A stretch of DNA of 64,000 nucleotides from Isoalcanivorax pacificus W11-5 (GTDB lineage Bacteria; Pseudomonadota; Gammaproteobacteria; Pseudomonadales; Alcanivoracaceae): positions 3,240,994-3,304,993 of the forward strand of contig NZ_CP004387.1 in assembly GCF_000299335.2 (NCBI RefSeq), read 5' to 3'. The notes beneath the pieces were generated by a model. That model made no database searches. It was not told where the DNA came from and saw only the letters and a list, made by a program, of their open reading frames with translations. The position numbers and the translations under genes are program-made. This document shows positions 24,602 through 31,525 of this stretch, in pieces. Positions within the stretch are counted from its first letter, which is position 1. Every line of letters starts with the position of its first letter.

Positions 24602-26449
24602 ATGTTCTCGCTGTTCCAACGCAAAAGGGTACCAACCGCCGGCACTCCGCCCACCGCCTCCATAGCGATGCCCCAAGGGCTGACCCGGCCGGAGTCGGCT
24701 GCCTCGCTGCTGGCGACGCCGCGCCGGCGGAAGCTGCTGGAACACATCTGGCAACGGACCTCGCTGTCGCGCAAACAGTTCGCCGCGCTGTATCTGACGC
24801 CCCTGGAGCGCTACGCCGAGCTGGTGCAGCAGTTCCCCGCCTCCGAGAGTCACCATCACGCCTATCCGGGCGGCATGCTGGATCACGGCCTGGAGATCGT
24901 GGCTTACGCATTGAAGCTGCGACAGTCGCATCTGCTGCCCGCCGGCGTCACGCCGGAAGCGCAGGCGGCCCAGGCCGAAGCCTGGACCGCTGGCACCGCC
25001 TATGCGGCGCTGCTGCACGACATCGGCAAGATCGCTGTCGATCTGCATGTCGAATATGCCGATGGCACTCTCTGGCATCCCTGGCATGGCCCGTTGCAGC
25101 GGCCGTATCGCTTCCGCTACCGCAAGGACCGCGAGTATCGGCTGCACGGTGCCGCCACCGGACTGCTGTACACCCGACTGCTGGACCGCGAGATCCTCGA
25201 CTGGCTCAGCAGCTTCACCGATCTGTGGACCTCACTGTTGTACGTCCTGGCCGGCCAGTATGAGCATGCCGGCACGCTTGGCGAGTTAGTCGTGCAGGCC
25301 GACCAGGCTTCGGTCGCCCACGAACTCGGCGGCGACCCGAACAAAGCGCTGGCCGCACCCAAGCACGCGCTGCAACGCAAGCTGCTCGACGGCCTGCGCT
25401 ATCTGCTCAAGGAGGAATTCAAGCTGAACCAGCCCCAGGCTTCGGACGGCTGGCTGACCCAGGACGCGCTCTGGCTGGTGAGCAAGACCGTCTCCGACAG
25501 GCTGCGGGCGCATCTGCTATCGCAGGGCATCGATGGCATCCCGGCCAGTAACACGGCGGTGTTCAACGTGCTTCAGGACCATGGCATCGCCTTGGCCACG
25601 CCGGACGGCAAGGCGATCTGGAAAGCCACAGTCACGAGCGATGCCGGCTGGTCGCACAGCTTCACCTTCCTGAAACTGTCCCCGGCGATGATTTGGGAAG
25701 CAGCCGACCGCCCGGCGGCCTTCGTGGGCACCGTGCAGGTGGAGTCGGAGGAACCGGCGGCGCAGGCAACAGCATCCGAGGCTATCGACGTGGAAAGAGG
25801 GGAATCCGTCCTGGCGCCCACCGAATCCGCCGCACCAGTGACTGCGGACAGCAGCGTCGCGGAACTGCTGGAACTGCTTGACTCCCCCGCGTCCACCATC
25901 CCGGCTACGCCGCTTCAACCTCTCGTGAAACCCGAACCCGCATCGTTGCTGGACGACAGACCTGCCGACGCCACGCCGGTCCAAGCGGTACACCAAAGCG
26001 GCTCCGATCCATCCGGTGCTCATTTCCTCGCGTGGCTGCGTCAGAGCATCCAGACCCGCAAGCTCATCATCAACGACGCCAAGGCACTGGTGCATACCGT
26101 GGCTGGCACGGCGTATCTCGTCAGTCCCGGCGTGTTCCAGCGCTATGCGCAGGAACACCCGCAGATCAGCCCGCTGGCCAAGCAGGACAAGTTGCCGGAA
26201 TGGCAGTGGATGCAGAAAAAGTTCGAGAAGCTGGGCTTGCACCGCAAGCAGGCCAGCGGGCTGAACATCTGGAACTGCGAGGTGACGGGACCGCGCAAGT
26301 CCAGACGGCTGCACGGATACCTACTGACCAGCGCCGATTCGCTGTTCCATGAAACACCCCCGGACAACCCCTATCTGCGCCTCGCCAACACCGAGGCAAA
26401 GCGCGACGACTCGGCGCTTCGGGCCAAGAACGACGGCGAACAGGAATAG
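24602..26449 (+). CDS. traI: TraI, MobH-family conjugative relaxase
   Basis: A 615-residue relaxase of the MobH (TraI_2) type that nicks oriT and leads the DNA strand into the recipient. The N-terminal domain has the HD-like set His-His-His-Ala-Tyr-Pro-Gly-Gly-Met-Leu-Asp-His near residues 83-95 and Leu-Leu-His-Asp-Ile-Gly-Lys-Ile near 137-144. A variable linker (about residues 370-470) leads to a C-terminal Trp-Leu...Val-His-Thr-Val-Ala-Gly-Thr-Ala-Tyr-Leu-Val-Ser-Pro-Gly-Val-Phe domain (DUF1528-like) from about residue 475. Start ATG 24602 (Met-Phe-Ser-Leu-Phe) fits family N-termini; the ribosome site is weak. Confidence 0.93.
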   Translation: MFSLFQRKRVPTAGTPPTASIAMPQGLTRPESAASLLATPRRRKLLEHIWQRTSLSRKQFAALYLTPLERYAELVQQFPASESHHHAYPGGMLDHGLEIVAYALKLRQSHLLPAGVTPEAQAAQAEAWTAGTAYAALLHDIGKIAVDLHVEYADGTLWHPWHGPLQRPYRFRYRKDREYRLHGAATGLLYTRLLDREILDWLSSFTDLWTSLLYVLAGQYEHAGTLGELVVQADQASVAHELGGDPNKALAAPKHALQRKLLDGLRYLLKEEFKLNQPQASDGWLTQDALWLVSKTVSDRLRAHLLSQGIDGIPASNTAVFNVLQDHGIALATPDGKAIWKATVTSDAGWSHSFTFLKLSPAMIWEAADRPAAFVGTVQVESEEPAAQATASEAIDVERGESVLAPTESAAPVTADSSVAELLELLDSPASTIPATPLQPLVKPEPASLLDDRPADATPVQAVHQSGSDPSGAHFLAWLRQSIQTRKLIINDAKALVHTVAGTAYLVSPGVFQRYAQEHPQISPLAKQDKLPEWQWMQKKFEKLGLHRKQASGLNIWNCEVTGPRKSRRLHGYLLTSADSLFHETPPDNPYLRLANTEAKRDDSALRAKNDGEQE

Positions 26450-26467
26450 GATGCGATGACCGCGCCC

Positions 26468-26773
26468 TCAGTTGCCGCGCTTGGGTGGGTCGAGTTCGGC
26501 CAGCTTGGTTTCCATCGCAGCCATCAGGTGGGCAGAGCTGCATTTCAGGGCGCGGGCGATCTTGAGGATCAGGGGAAGCGTGGGTACGTGCTCGCCCCGT
26601 TCGATCTTGCCCATGTGCGACCGCTCGATCCCGGCCAGGTGGGCCAGCGTTTCCTGTGCGATCCCCTGGTTCGTTCTTTCCTCCCGCACCACCGCCCCAA
26701 ACGCGATCGCTGGTTCCGCTTCGTATGTAGTTGTCCCGGCTGGTCGGCCGCGTTGAATCGATCGCTTTTGCAT
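26468..26773 (-). CDS. XRE-family helix-turn-helix regulator
   Basis: A 101-residue regulator with a single HTH_3 domain: Val-Val-Arg-Glu-Glu-Arg-Thr-Asn-Gln-Gly-Ile-Ala-Gln-Glu-Thr-Leu-Ala near residues 30-45, the recognition helix in Gly-Ile-Glu-Arg-Ser-His-Met-Gly-Lys-Ile-Glu-Arg-Gly, and a C-terminal helix with Met-Glu-Thr-Lys-Leu-Ala-Glu. The basic N-terminal tail (Gln-Lys-Arg-Ser-Ile-Gln-Arg-Gly-Arg) is unusual. ATG 26773 is chosen, with no clear ribosome site. It is divergent from the LysR-domain gene and convergent with traI. It probably controls ICE genes; target unknown. Confidence 0.85.
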   Translation of the reverse strand: MQKRSIQRGRPAGTTTYEAEPAIAFGAVVREERTNQGIAQETLAHLAGIERSHMGKIERGEHVPTLPLILKIARALKCSSAHLMAAMETKLAELDPPKRGN

Positions 26774-26813
26774 TGCCAAAAGCGTCGATCAGCGCCACGA
26801 TATAAACCACGTT

Positions 26814-26838
26814 AAACTTAACTCATTCGATTAAGTTT
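26814..26838. promoter_or_regulatory. Inverted repeat between divergent regulator genes
   Basis: AAACTTAA (26814-26821) and TTAAGTTT (26831-26838) are perfect inverted copies 9 bases apart, in a markedly AT-rich pocket between the xre gene (start 26773, minus) and the LysR-domain gene (start 26868, plus). It is a likely operator for one or both regulators. TTATAT at 26800-26805 on the minus strand could be a -10 box for the xre gene. Confidence 0.55.
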
Positions 26839-26867
26839 CCATGCTTTAGCGCCTTCGGAAGTTGCAC

Positions 26868-27494
26868 GTGAGATCGATCGACGTCTCCACTGAAATCCGT
26901 CTGGCAGTCCTCGGCGATTGGGTTCCTCCCCAACTCGCCGACGTGCTCGCCATACAGCGCGCCGAAGAACCGGAAACCATGGCCGTTCTGATCGGTACAG
27001 CGGCCACCGGACAACAACAGGAACGACCTGACAATGGCTTCGACTTCGCGTTGTCCACCACCCATCGGGAGTGGCCGGGCTGGGTTTGCGAACCGCTGTG
27101 GCACGACACCCTGGCCGTCGCTGTGGCAAAGCGATCCCACTTGCTGGCCTACCGCGAAGTACCCTGCCAGGAAGCGCTCAAACAGCCGCTGATCTATGCG
27201 CAATCAACCGCCGAAGCATCGTGGCGCACGGTCGCACAGAGCGCGTTCGAGAACGAACTGTGGAACCGCGAAGAAGCCGTCAGTACGTTCGAGGTCGCCA
27301 TGACAATGGTCGCAGCGGGGTACGGAATTGCTGTGGCCCCATCCAAGAGGCTTGCCGGGTATCAATGCCAGGGCATCGCTCTGCGGCCGTTGGCGAGCGC
27401 ACCGATGATCGTGACCGCCTACCTGATTCGACCCGATGCTTCCCTGACAGCGCCTCAAGAGGGCTTTCTTCGACGCGCCCGCTCAATGTCCTGA
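26868..27494 (+). CDS. Stand-alone LysR-type effector-binding domain protein (no HTH)
   Basis: A 208-residue protein matching only the periplasmic-binding-like effector domain of LysR regulators: Ile-Arg-Leu-Ala-Val-Leu-Gly-Asp-Trp near residues 9-17, Asp-Phe-Ala-Leu-Ser near 57, a Trp-His-Asp-Thr-Leu-Ala-Val-Ala-Val strand near 77-85, and Val-Ala-Ala-Gly-Tyr-Gly-Ile-Ala-Val-Ala-Pro near 145-155. The winged helix expected ahead of it is missing; the 95 bases upstream to the xre start have no coding capacity for it. GTG 26868 has GGAAG six bases upstream. It may partner with the divergent XRE protein or be a decayed regulator; the intact frame argues against decay. Confidence 0.75.
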   Translation: MRSIDVSTEIRLAVLGDWVPPQLADVLAIQRAEEPETMAVLIGTAATGQQQERPDNGFDFALSTTHREWPGWVCEPLWHDTLAVAVAKRSHLLAYREVPCQEALKQPLIYAQSTAEASWRTVAQSAFENELWNREEAVSTFEVAMTMVAAGYGIAVAPSKRLAGYQCQGIALRPLASAPMIVTAYLIRPDASLTAPQEGFLRRARSMS

Positions 27495-27517
27495 GCAGCC
27501 TCCGCCCGGCACTCACC

Positions 27518-28786
27518 TCACTCCCGCTCGATGACCCGCAGCAAGGCCCTGCGCCGCTTCGACAGCGGCCCGAAGGTTTCCATGACCTCGCTCATCGAAT
27601 CGCCACGGGCCAGCGCATCGAGGATGTCCGCCCAATCCTGCATGATGATCTTCCGCGATGAGATGTACTTGGTGTGGTCGTAGGGTGCGCGCGACGAATC
27701 TTTCTTCCGCTTCGAGTGGGCCAGTTGCAGATCGACTCGGTTCTCGGGATAGCTCAACAGACCAAGCAGCGTAGTGGCAGTTGAGCGGAAGCCGTGCGAG
27801 GAAAACCGTCCGCCATAACCCATGCGCTCCAACACCTTGTTGAGCGTTGTGGCTGAGATCGTCTCCCCTGGCTTCCGATAGCTGGGAAACAGAACCTTGC
27901 CACCACCCGTCAGCGTGTGCAGCTCCTTCAAGAGCGCAATCGCCTGTTTCGAGAGTGGCACGATGTGAGGATCGCGCATCTTCATGCGCCCCGCAGGAAC
28001 CGTCCACAACGCACTGTCCAGATCGAACTCGGACCAGTGCGCCTTGCGCAGTTCGGCCGTGCGGACGTAGGTCAAAGCCATCAACCGCAACGCAATAACG
28101 GTGGCCCGATAGCCCGCATCGTCCACACCGTTCAAGAAGGCGGGAATCTCCTGCCACGTCAGCGGTGGATGATGCCGAACTCTCGGGCGCTTGACCGATC
28201 GCTTCAGCAAGGCGGATGGGTCGTTGTCACAGAGCCCTTCACCCGACGCATATCCGAAGATCTGACCGAACCACTGCCGGATCAAGATCGCAACGGTTGG
28301 GGCGCCGCGCTCAACCACACGTTGAATGATGGGACGCAGGTGAGAAGCCCTGATGGCACCGAACGGCAGCTTGCCAATCTCGGGAAACACGTCCTTTTCG
28401 AGAACGGTCTTGACTTGATCCGCGTACCCTTCGCCCCACTGCACATTGCTCGCCATCCATCTGCGGGCGACCTCTTCAAACGTGTACTCGTTCTGCTCGA
28501 CCTGATTGGCGATCTTTACCCGCTTCTCCAGGATCGGATCACGACCTTCGCGGACCAGCGCACGCGCCCAATCGCGTTCCTTGCGCGCAGCCTCCAAGGA
28601 CACCTTGGGGAAGGGACCGATCGAGTAGTTGTGGGGAGTCTTCCCAAGGCGGTATCGATACCACCAGAGCTTGCTTCCATTGACCTGGACGCGCACGTAC
28701 AGGCTACCGCCGTCCCTGAGCAGATAGGCACGGGGGCCAGGTTGCGCCGCTTCGATCTTGCGTACTGTAAGAAGGTTGAGTGCCAT
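27518..28786 (-). CDS. int: P4-type tyrosine integrase of the ICE
   Basis: A 422-residue site-specific recombinase. The N-terminal DUF4102 arm-binding domain (about residues 5-85, with Leu-Tyr-Val-Arg-Val-Gln-Val-Asn-Gly-Ser-Lys-Leu-Trp) is followed by a core-binding domain (about 100-190) and the catalytic domain with Arg242, His331-Gly-Phe-Arg334, His357 and the nucleophile Tyr374 (His-Thr-Lys-Tyr-Ile). Start ATG 28786 (Met-Ala-Leu-Asn) is preferred because GGAGGG lies 11 bases upstream; the ATG at 28825 overlaps the promoter. It sits about 155 bases from the trpG junction and is transcribed away from it. A truncated phage origin is less likely given the neighbouring relaxase and T4SS. Confidence 0.95.
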   Translation of the reverse strand: MALNLLTVRKIEAAQPGPRAYLLRDGGSLYVRVQVNGSKLWWYRYRLGKTPHNYSIGPFPKVSLEAARKERDWARALVREGRDPILEKRVKIANQVEQNEYTFEEVARRWMASNVQWGEGYADQVKTVLEKDVFPEIGKLPFGAIRASHLRPIIQRVVERGAPTVAILIRQWFGQIFGYASGEGLCDNDPSALLKRSVKRPRVRHHPPLTWQEIPAFLNGVDDAGYRATVIALRLMALTYVRTAELRKAHWSEFDLDSALWTVPAGRMKMRDPHIVPLSKQAIALLKELHTLTGGGKVLFPSYRKPGETISATTLNKVLERMGYGGRFSSHGFRSTATTLLGLLSYPENRVDLQLAHSKRKKDSSRAPYDHTKYISSRKIIMQDWADILDALARGDSMSEVMETFGPLSKRRRALLRVIERE

Positions 28787-28852
28787 GTGTATAACGCCCT
28801 CCCGTCGAGTCGTTATACACACCATTATACACTTTTGCAGTGGATCGGTCTA
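28786..28852 (-). promoter_or_regulatory. int promoter with inverted-repeat operator around the ribosome site
   Basis: Minus strand: TAGACC (28852-28847), 17 bases, TATAAT (28829-28824). TGTGTATAACG on the plus strand at 28786-28796 and its inverted copy CGTTATACACA at 28811-28821 flank the ribosome-binding GGAGGG. A third half-copy, GTGTATAAT on the minus strand (28832-28824), contains the -10 box itself. Repression by a protein binding GTGTATAA half-sites, or masking of the ribosome site in RNA, would both fit. Confidence 0.6.
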
Positions 28853-28939
28853 GCAGGGAGCAGACAGCAGCAGACGATCAACAGTTCATAATCAACAACT
28901 TACGTTTACACCTTGGAAGTCAATGGCCTTCAGTAGACG

Positions 28940-28960
28940 CTAATCGTAGTTATCGATCAT
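28940..28960. other. Right attachment junction (attR) at the trpG 5' end
   Basis: On the minus strand the conserved trpG codons for Met-Ile-Asp-Asn-Tyr-Asp (28960-28943) run straight into ICE sequence, which supplies TAG at 28942-28940. The recombination core must lie in or next to this conserved stretch. Its exact borders cannot be fixed without the left junction. Confidence 0.65.
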
Positions 28961-28975
28961 CAGCACCCGCATCAT
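28940..28975 (-). pseudogene. trpG: trpG 5' fragment, truncated by the ICE
   Basis: Eleven codons follow trpE with an ATGA overlap (ATG at 28975, trpE stop 28974-28972) and a good ribosome site (GGAGG, 28986-28982). They read [11 protein letters not shown], then stop. This is the standard N-terminus of TrpG/PabA glutamine amidotransferases, which continue Ser-Phe-Thr-Tyr-Asn-Leu. The rest of trpG is expected beyond the left end of the ICE, outside the window. Whether the gene there has been given a new start by the element cannot be seen. Confidence 0.88.
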
Positions 28976-30480
28976 TGGGCACCTCCTTGCTGTGCACCAC
29001 GGGCAGGCAGGGTGAGTCCACGCAGGGCCATGTTGACGGCAGTGAACACCGCCCGGCCCTTGTTCATGGTTTCCTTCCACTCCAGCCGTGGCACGGAATC
29101 CGCCACCACGCCGGCGCCCACCTGGATATACAGCCGGCCATCACGGATCACCGCCGTGCGGATCGCAATGGCGGTGTCCATTTCGCCGTTGAAGCCGATA
29201 TAGCCCACCGCGCCACCGTAGACGCCGCGCTTGACCGGCTCCAGTTCATCGATGATTTCCATCGCGCGGATTTTCGGCGCGCCGCTGAGCGTGCCGGCCG
29301 GGAAGGTGGCGCGCAGCACATCCAGCGGGCCGAAACCGTCTTTCAACCGGCCTTCGACGTTGGAAACGATATGCATGACGTGGGAATAACGCTCTACCAC
29401 CATCTTGTCGGTCAGGCGCACCGAGCCGGCCTCGGCAATGCGGCCGATGTCATTACGGCCCAGGTCGATCAGCATCAGGTGCTCGGCAATTTCTTTCGGG
29501 TCCGCCAGCAGTTCCTCTTCCAGCGCCCGGTCCTCAGCGTCGGTCCGGCCACGCTTGCGGGTGCCGGCCAGGGGGCGGACGGTCACCGCGCCGTGCTCGA
29601 TGCGGGTGAGAATTTCCGGCGACGACCCGGCGATGTGAAAATCATCCAGGTCGAGATAGAACATGTACGGCGACGGGTTCAGATAGCGCAGCGCCCGGTA
29701 CAGATCCAGCGCCGGCGCAGCGAACGGCACCGACATGCGTTGCGACGGCACCACCTGCATCACGTCGCCGGCCAGAATGTATTCGCGGATCCGCTCGACC
29801 CCGGCCTCGAAATCCTGCTGCGGGGTATCGGAGGCAAAATCCGTCTCGTTGATGGCGTCGCCATAGGGGCGATCTTCCGGTGCCGGCAGCGGCGCGCGCA
29901 GTTTCGCCTGCAATGCATCCAGCCGTGCATTGGCAGCGGGCAATGCGCCAGCGGCGGCAGGATCAACCAGCACCACCAGGAACAGGCTGCCGCGCAGGTT
30001 ATCGAACACCACCACTTCTTCGCTGCGCATCAGCAGGATATCCGGGTTGCCGAGCGTATCGCGGCCCTTCGGCTGGCCCAGGCGCGGTTCGAAATAACGC
30101 ACGCTGTCGTAGCCGAAATAACCCACCAGGCCGCCGTTGAAACGCGGCAGGCCCTCGATCTCCGGGGCGCGATAGCGCAGCCGGTAGGCTTCGATCCAGG
30201 CAATCGGGTCGCTGACCGTCTCGCTGTGCTCACCGGCCTCGCCGGTCACGCGGATCTCGTTGCCGTAGACGCGAATCACTTCGCGTGCCGGCAGCCCGAT
30301 GATTGAATACCGGCCCCAGCGCTCGCCACCCTGCACGGACTCGAACAGGAAGCTGTAGGGCGCGGCGGCCAGCTTGCGGTAGGCAGAAAGCGGGGTGTCC
30401 AGGTCGGCGAGGACTTCGCGGACCACGGGGACGCGGTTGAAGCCCGCGCGGGCGAATTGCTCAAGATGTTCCGGTGACAT
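28972..30480 (-). CDS. trpE: Anthranilate synthase component I
   Basis: A 502-residue enzyme converting chorismate plus ammonia (from TrpG-bound glutamine) to anthranilate, the first step of tryptophan synthesis. The N-terminal regulatory segment has [10 protein letters not shown], equivalent to the Trp-feedback Leu-Leu-Glu-Ser motif. The chorismate-binding domain carries Gly-Thr-Arg-Lys-Arg-Gly-Arg, Leu-Ile-Asp-Leu-Gly-Arg-Asn-Asp, and [10 protein letters not shown] in the last third. ATG 30480 has AGGA upstream; the longer frame adds a non-family Cys-rich stretch. It is complete, but its trpG partner is cut by the ICE immediately downstream. Confidence 0.97.
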   Translation of the reverse strand: MSPEHLEQFARAGFNRVPVVREVLADLDTPLSAYRKLAAAPYSFLFESVQGGERWGRYSIIGLPAREVIRVYGNEIRVTGEAGEHSETVSDPIAWIEAYRLRYRAPEIEGLPRFNGGLVGYFGYDSVRYFEPRLGQPKGRDTLGNPDILLMRSEEVVVFDNLRGSLFLVVLVDPAAAGALPAANARLDALQAKLRAPLPAPEDRPYGDAINETDFASDTPQQDFEAGVERIREYILAGDVMQVVPSQRMSVPFAAPALDLYRALRYLNPSPYMFYLDLDDFHIAGSSPEILTRIEHGAVTVRPLAGTRKRGRTDAEDRALEEELLADPKEIAEHLMLIDLGRNDIGRIAEAGSVRLTDKMVVERYSHVMHIVSNVEGRLKDGFGPLDVLRATFPAGTLSGAPKIRAMEIIDELEPVKRGVYGGAVGYIGFNGEMDTAIAIRTAVIRDGRLYIQVGAGVVADSVPRLEWKETMNKGRAVFTAVNMALRGLTLPARGAQQGGAQ

Positions 30481-30719
30481 GATCTGTCCTTGTTCAGCGA
30501 TAGCGATGCAATACGGGGTGAAAACACAACCGGGGTCGCCCTGTGTGCAGGGCACGGCCGAGCTTCACCATCGCCAGCAGGCGGGCGCGAACAAGCGGGC
30601 AGACTGTTGTGTCGTGTGGTCCCGGTACACCGAAGGTTCCTTTGATCCGTGGCAATGACGCGGATAACTGAGGCTGGATTGTAGCGGGCATTGCCGCCCG
30701 CGGCGAGCCTTGGCGGTGC

Positions 30720-30765
30720 TTGATCTGCATCAATGGCGGCAGCCGCCCGGCTTGATCCAGGTCAG
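30720..30765 (+). promoter_or_regulatory. Two FNR/Anr-type sites upstream of ompW
   Basis: TTGAT-CTGC-ATCAA (30720-30733) is an exact FNR/Anr consensus. A second, weaker site TTGAT-CCAG-GTCAG lies at 30752-30765. Both are within 111 bases of the ompW start. In E. coli ompW is FNR-controlled, which supports oxygen regulation here. The remainder of the 350-base gap (30481-30830) between trpE and ompW shows no gene; the trpE promoter should also be in it, but no clear match stands out. Confidence 0.75.
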
Positions 30766-30830
30766 TCCGCCCCCGCCGGCCAGCCGGGATACTGGTGCCA
30801 TCAACGATCCCGAGACGCTGGAGCCGCATC

Positions 30831-31475
30831 ATGACCCTGGAATTCCCCCGCTACCGCACTGCACTGGCCGGCTGCCTGCTGGCTGCCAGCCCGTTCCTGG
30901 CCCAGAGCGCCGCCGCCCACCAGGCCGGCGACTGGCTGCTGAAGTTCGGCGTGACCCAGGTGAAACCGGATTCCGACAATGGCAGCGTGCTGGGCGGCAC
31001 CGTCGATCTGGACGCCAGCGACAACGTCGAGCCCAGCATCAGCCTGACCTGGATGGCCACCCGCCATGTCGGCATCGAGCTGCTCGGCGCCCTGCCCTTC
31101 GAGCACGACATCCGGAGCCATGCGCTGGGCGGCAAGATCGCCACCACCAAACAGCTTCCGCCGACGTTGAGCCTGCAGTGGCACTTCCTGCCCACGGCCA
31201 CCGTGCAGCCCTATGTAGGCGTGGGCGTGAACTACACCCGCTTCTTCGACACCGACACAAAGGGGGCACTCAGCGGCAGCCGATTGGTGCTGGAGGATTC
31301 CTTTGGGCTGGCCGGTCAGGTGGGAGTGCATGTGCCCTTCAATGAGGGCTGGTTCATCAATGCCGACGTGCGTTACGCCGACATTGATACCGAGGTGAAC
31401 CTGAACAGCACCCGTATCGGCACCGCCAATATTGATCCGTGGGTGACCACGGTGGGGTTTGGCCTGGCCTTCTGA
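30831..31475 (+). CDS. ompW: OmpW family outer-membrane protein
   Basis: A 214-residue eight-stranded beta-barrel protein. The signal peptide ends near Ala-Gln-Ser-Ala-Ala-Ala-His (about residue 29). The mature protein starts Gly-Asp-Trp-Leu-Leu-Lys-Phe-Gly, has the OmpW pattern Leu-Pro-Pro-Thr-Leu-Ser-Leu-Gln-Trp-His-Phe and Tyr-Val-Gly-Val-Gly-Val-Asn-Tyr-Thr, and ends Val-Gly-Phe-Gly-Leu-Ala-Phe, a typical C-terminal barrel strand with terminal Phe. ATG 30831 has GGAG upstream. OmpW relatives form narrow hydrophobic channels linked to redox and osmotic stress. Confidence 0.94.
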   Translation: MTLEFPRYRTALAGCLLAASPFLAQSAAAHQAGDWLLKFGVTQVKPDSDNGSVLGGTVDLDASDNVEPSISLTWMATRHVGIELLGALPFEHDIRSHALGGKIATTKQLPPTLSLQWHFLPTATVQPYVGVGVNYTRFFDTDTKGALSGSRLVLEDSFGLAGQVGVHVPFNEGWFINADVRYADIDTEVNLNSTRIGTANIDPWVTTVGFGLAF

Positions 31476-31483
31476 GCCGGGCA

Positions 31484-31519
31484 ACGGACATCGCTGTGGC
31501 GGCGATGTCCGTTTTCTTT
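31484..31519 (+). terminator. Rho-independent terminator after ompW
   Basis: ACGGACATCGC (31484-31494), a 7-base loop, GCGATGTCCGT (31502-31512), then TTTCTTT. A perfect 11-bp stem, 8 bases after the ompW stop and just before the convergent RND gene end. Confidence 0.88.
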
Positions 31520-31525
31520 GCGATC

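Larger units (their letters stand above)
1..28942. mobile_element. Integrative and conjugative element, right-hand part (left end outside window)
   Basis: The block contains a full GI-type T4SS gene set (TIGR03743 to TIGR03765 families), a coupling ATPase TraD, a VirB4 ATPase, a MobH relaxase and a P4-type tyrosine integrase, in the gene order known from PFGI-1/ICEclc-like elements. Cargo visible here is a Gabija-type defence cassette and a PrlF/YhaV toxin-antitoxin pair. The right boundary is placed where the reading of trpG breaks off (about 28942). The left boundary, the pilus (pilL-pilV) and partition/replication modules of this element class would lie upstream of base 1. High GC with few gaps is the norm for the backbone; the defence cassette is visibly less GC-rich. 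Confidence 0.93.

Noticed and set aside
28940-28975. Short [11 protein letters not shown] frame as a trp leader peptide
   Set aside because: It lies after trpE, not before it, has no Trp codons, and matches the TrpG N-terminus.
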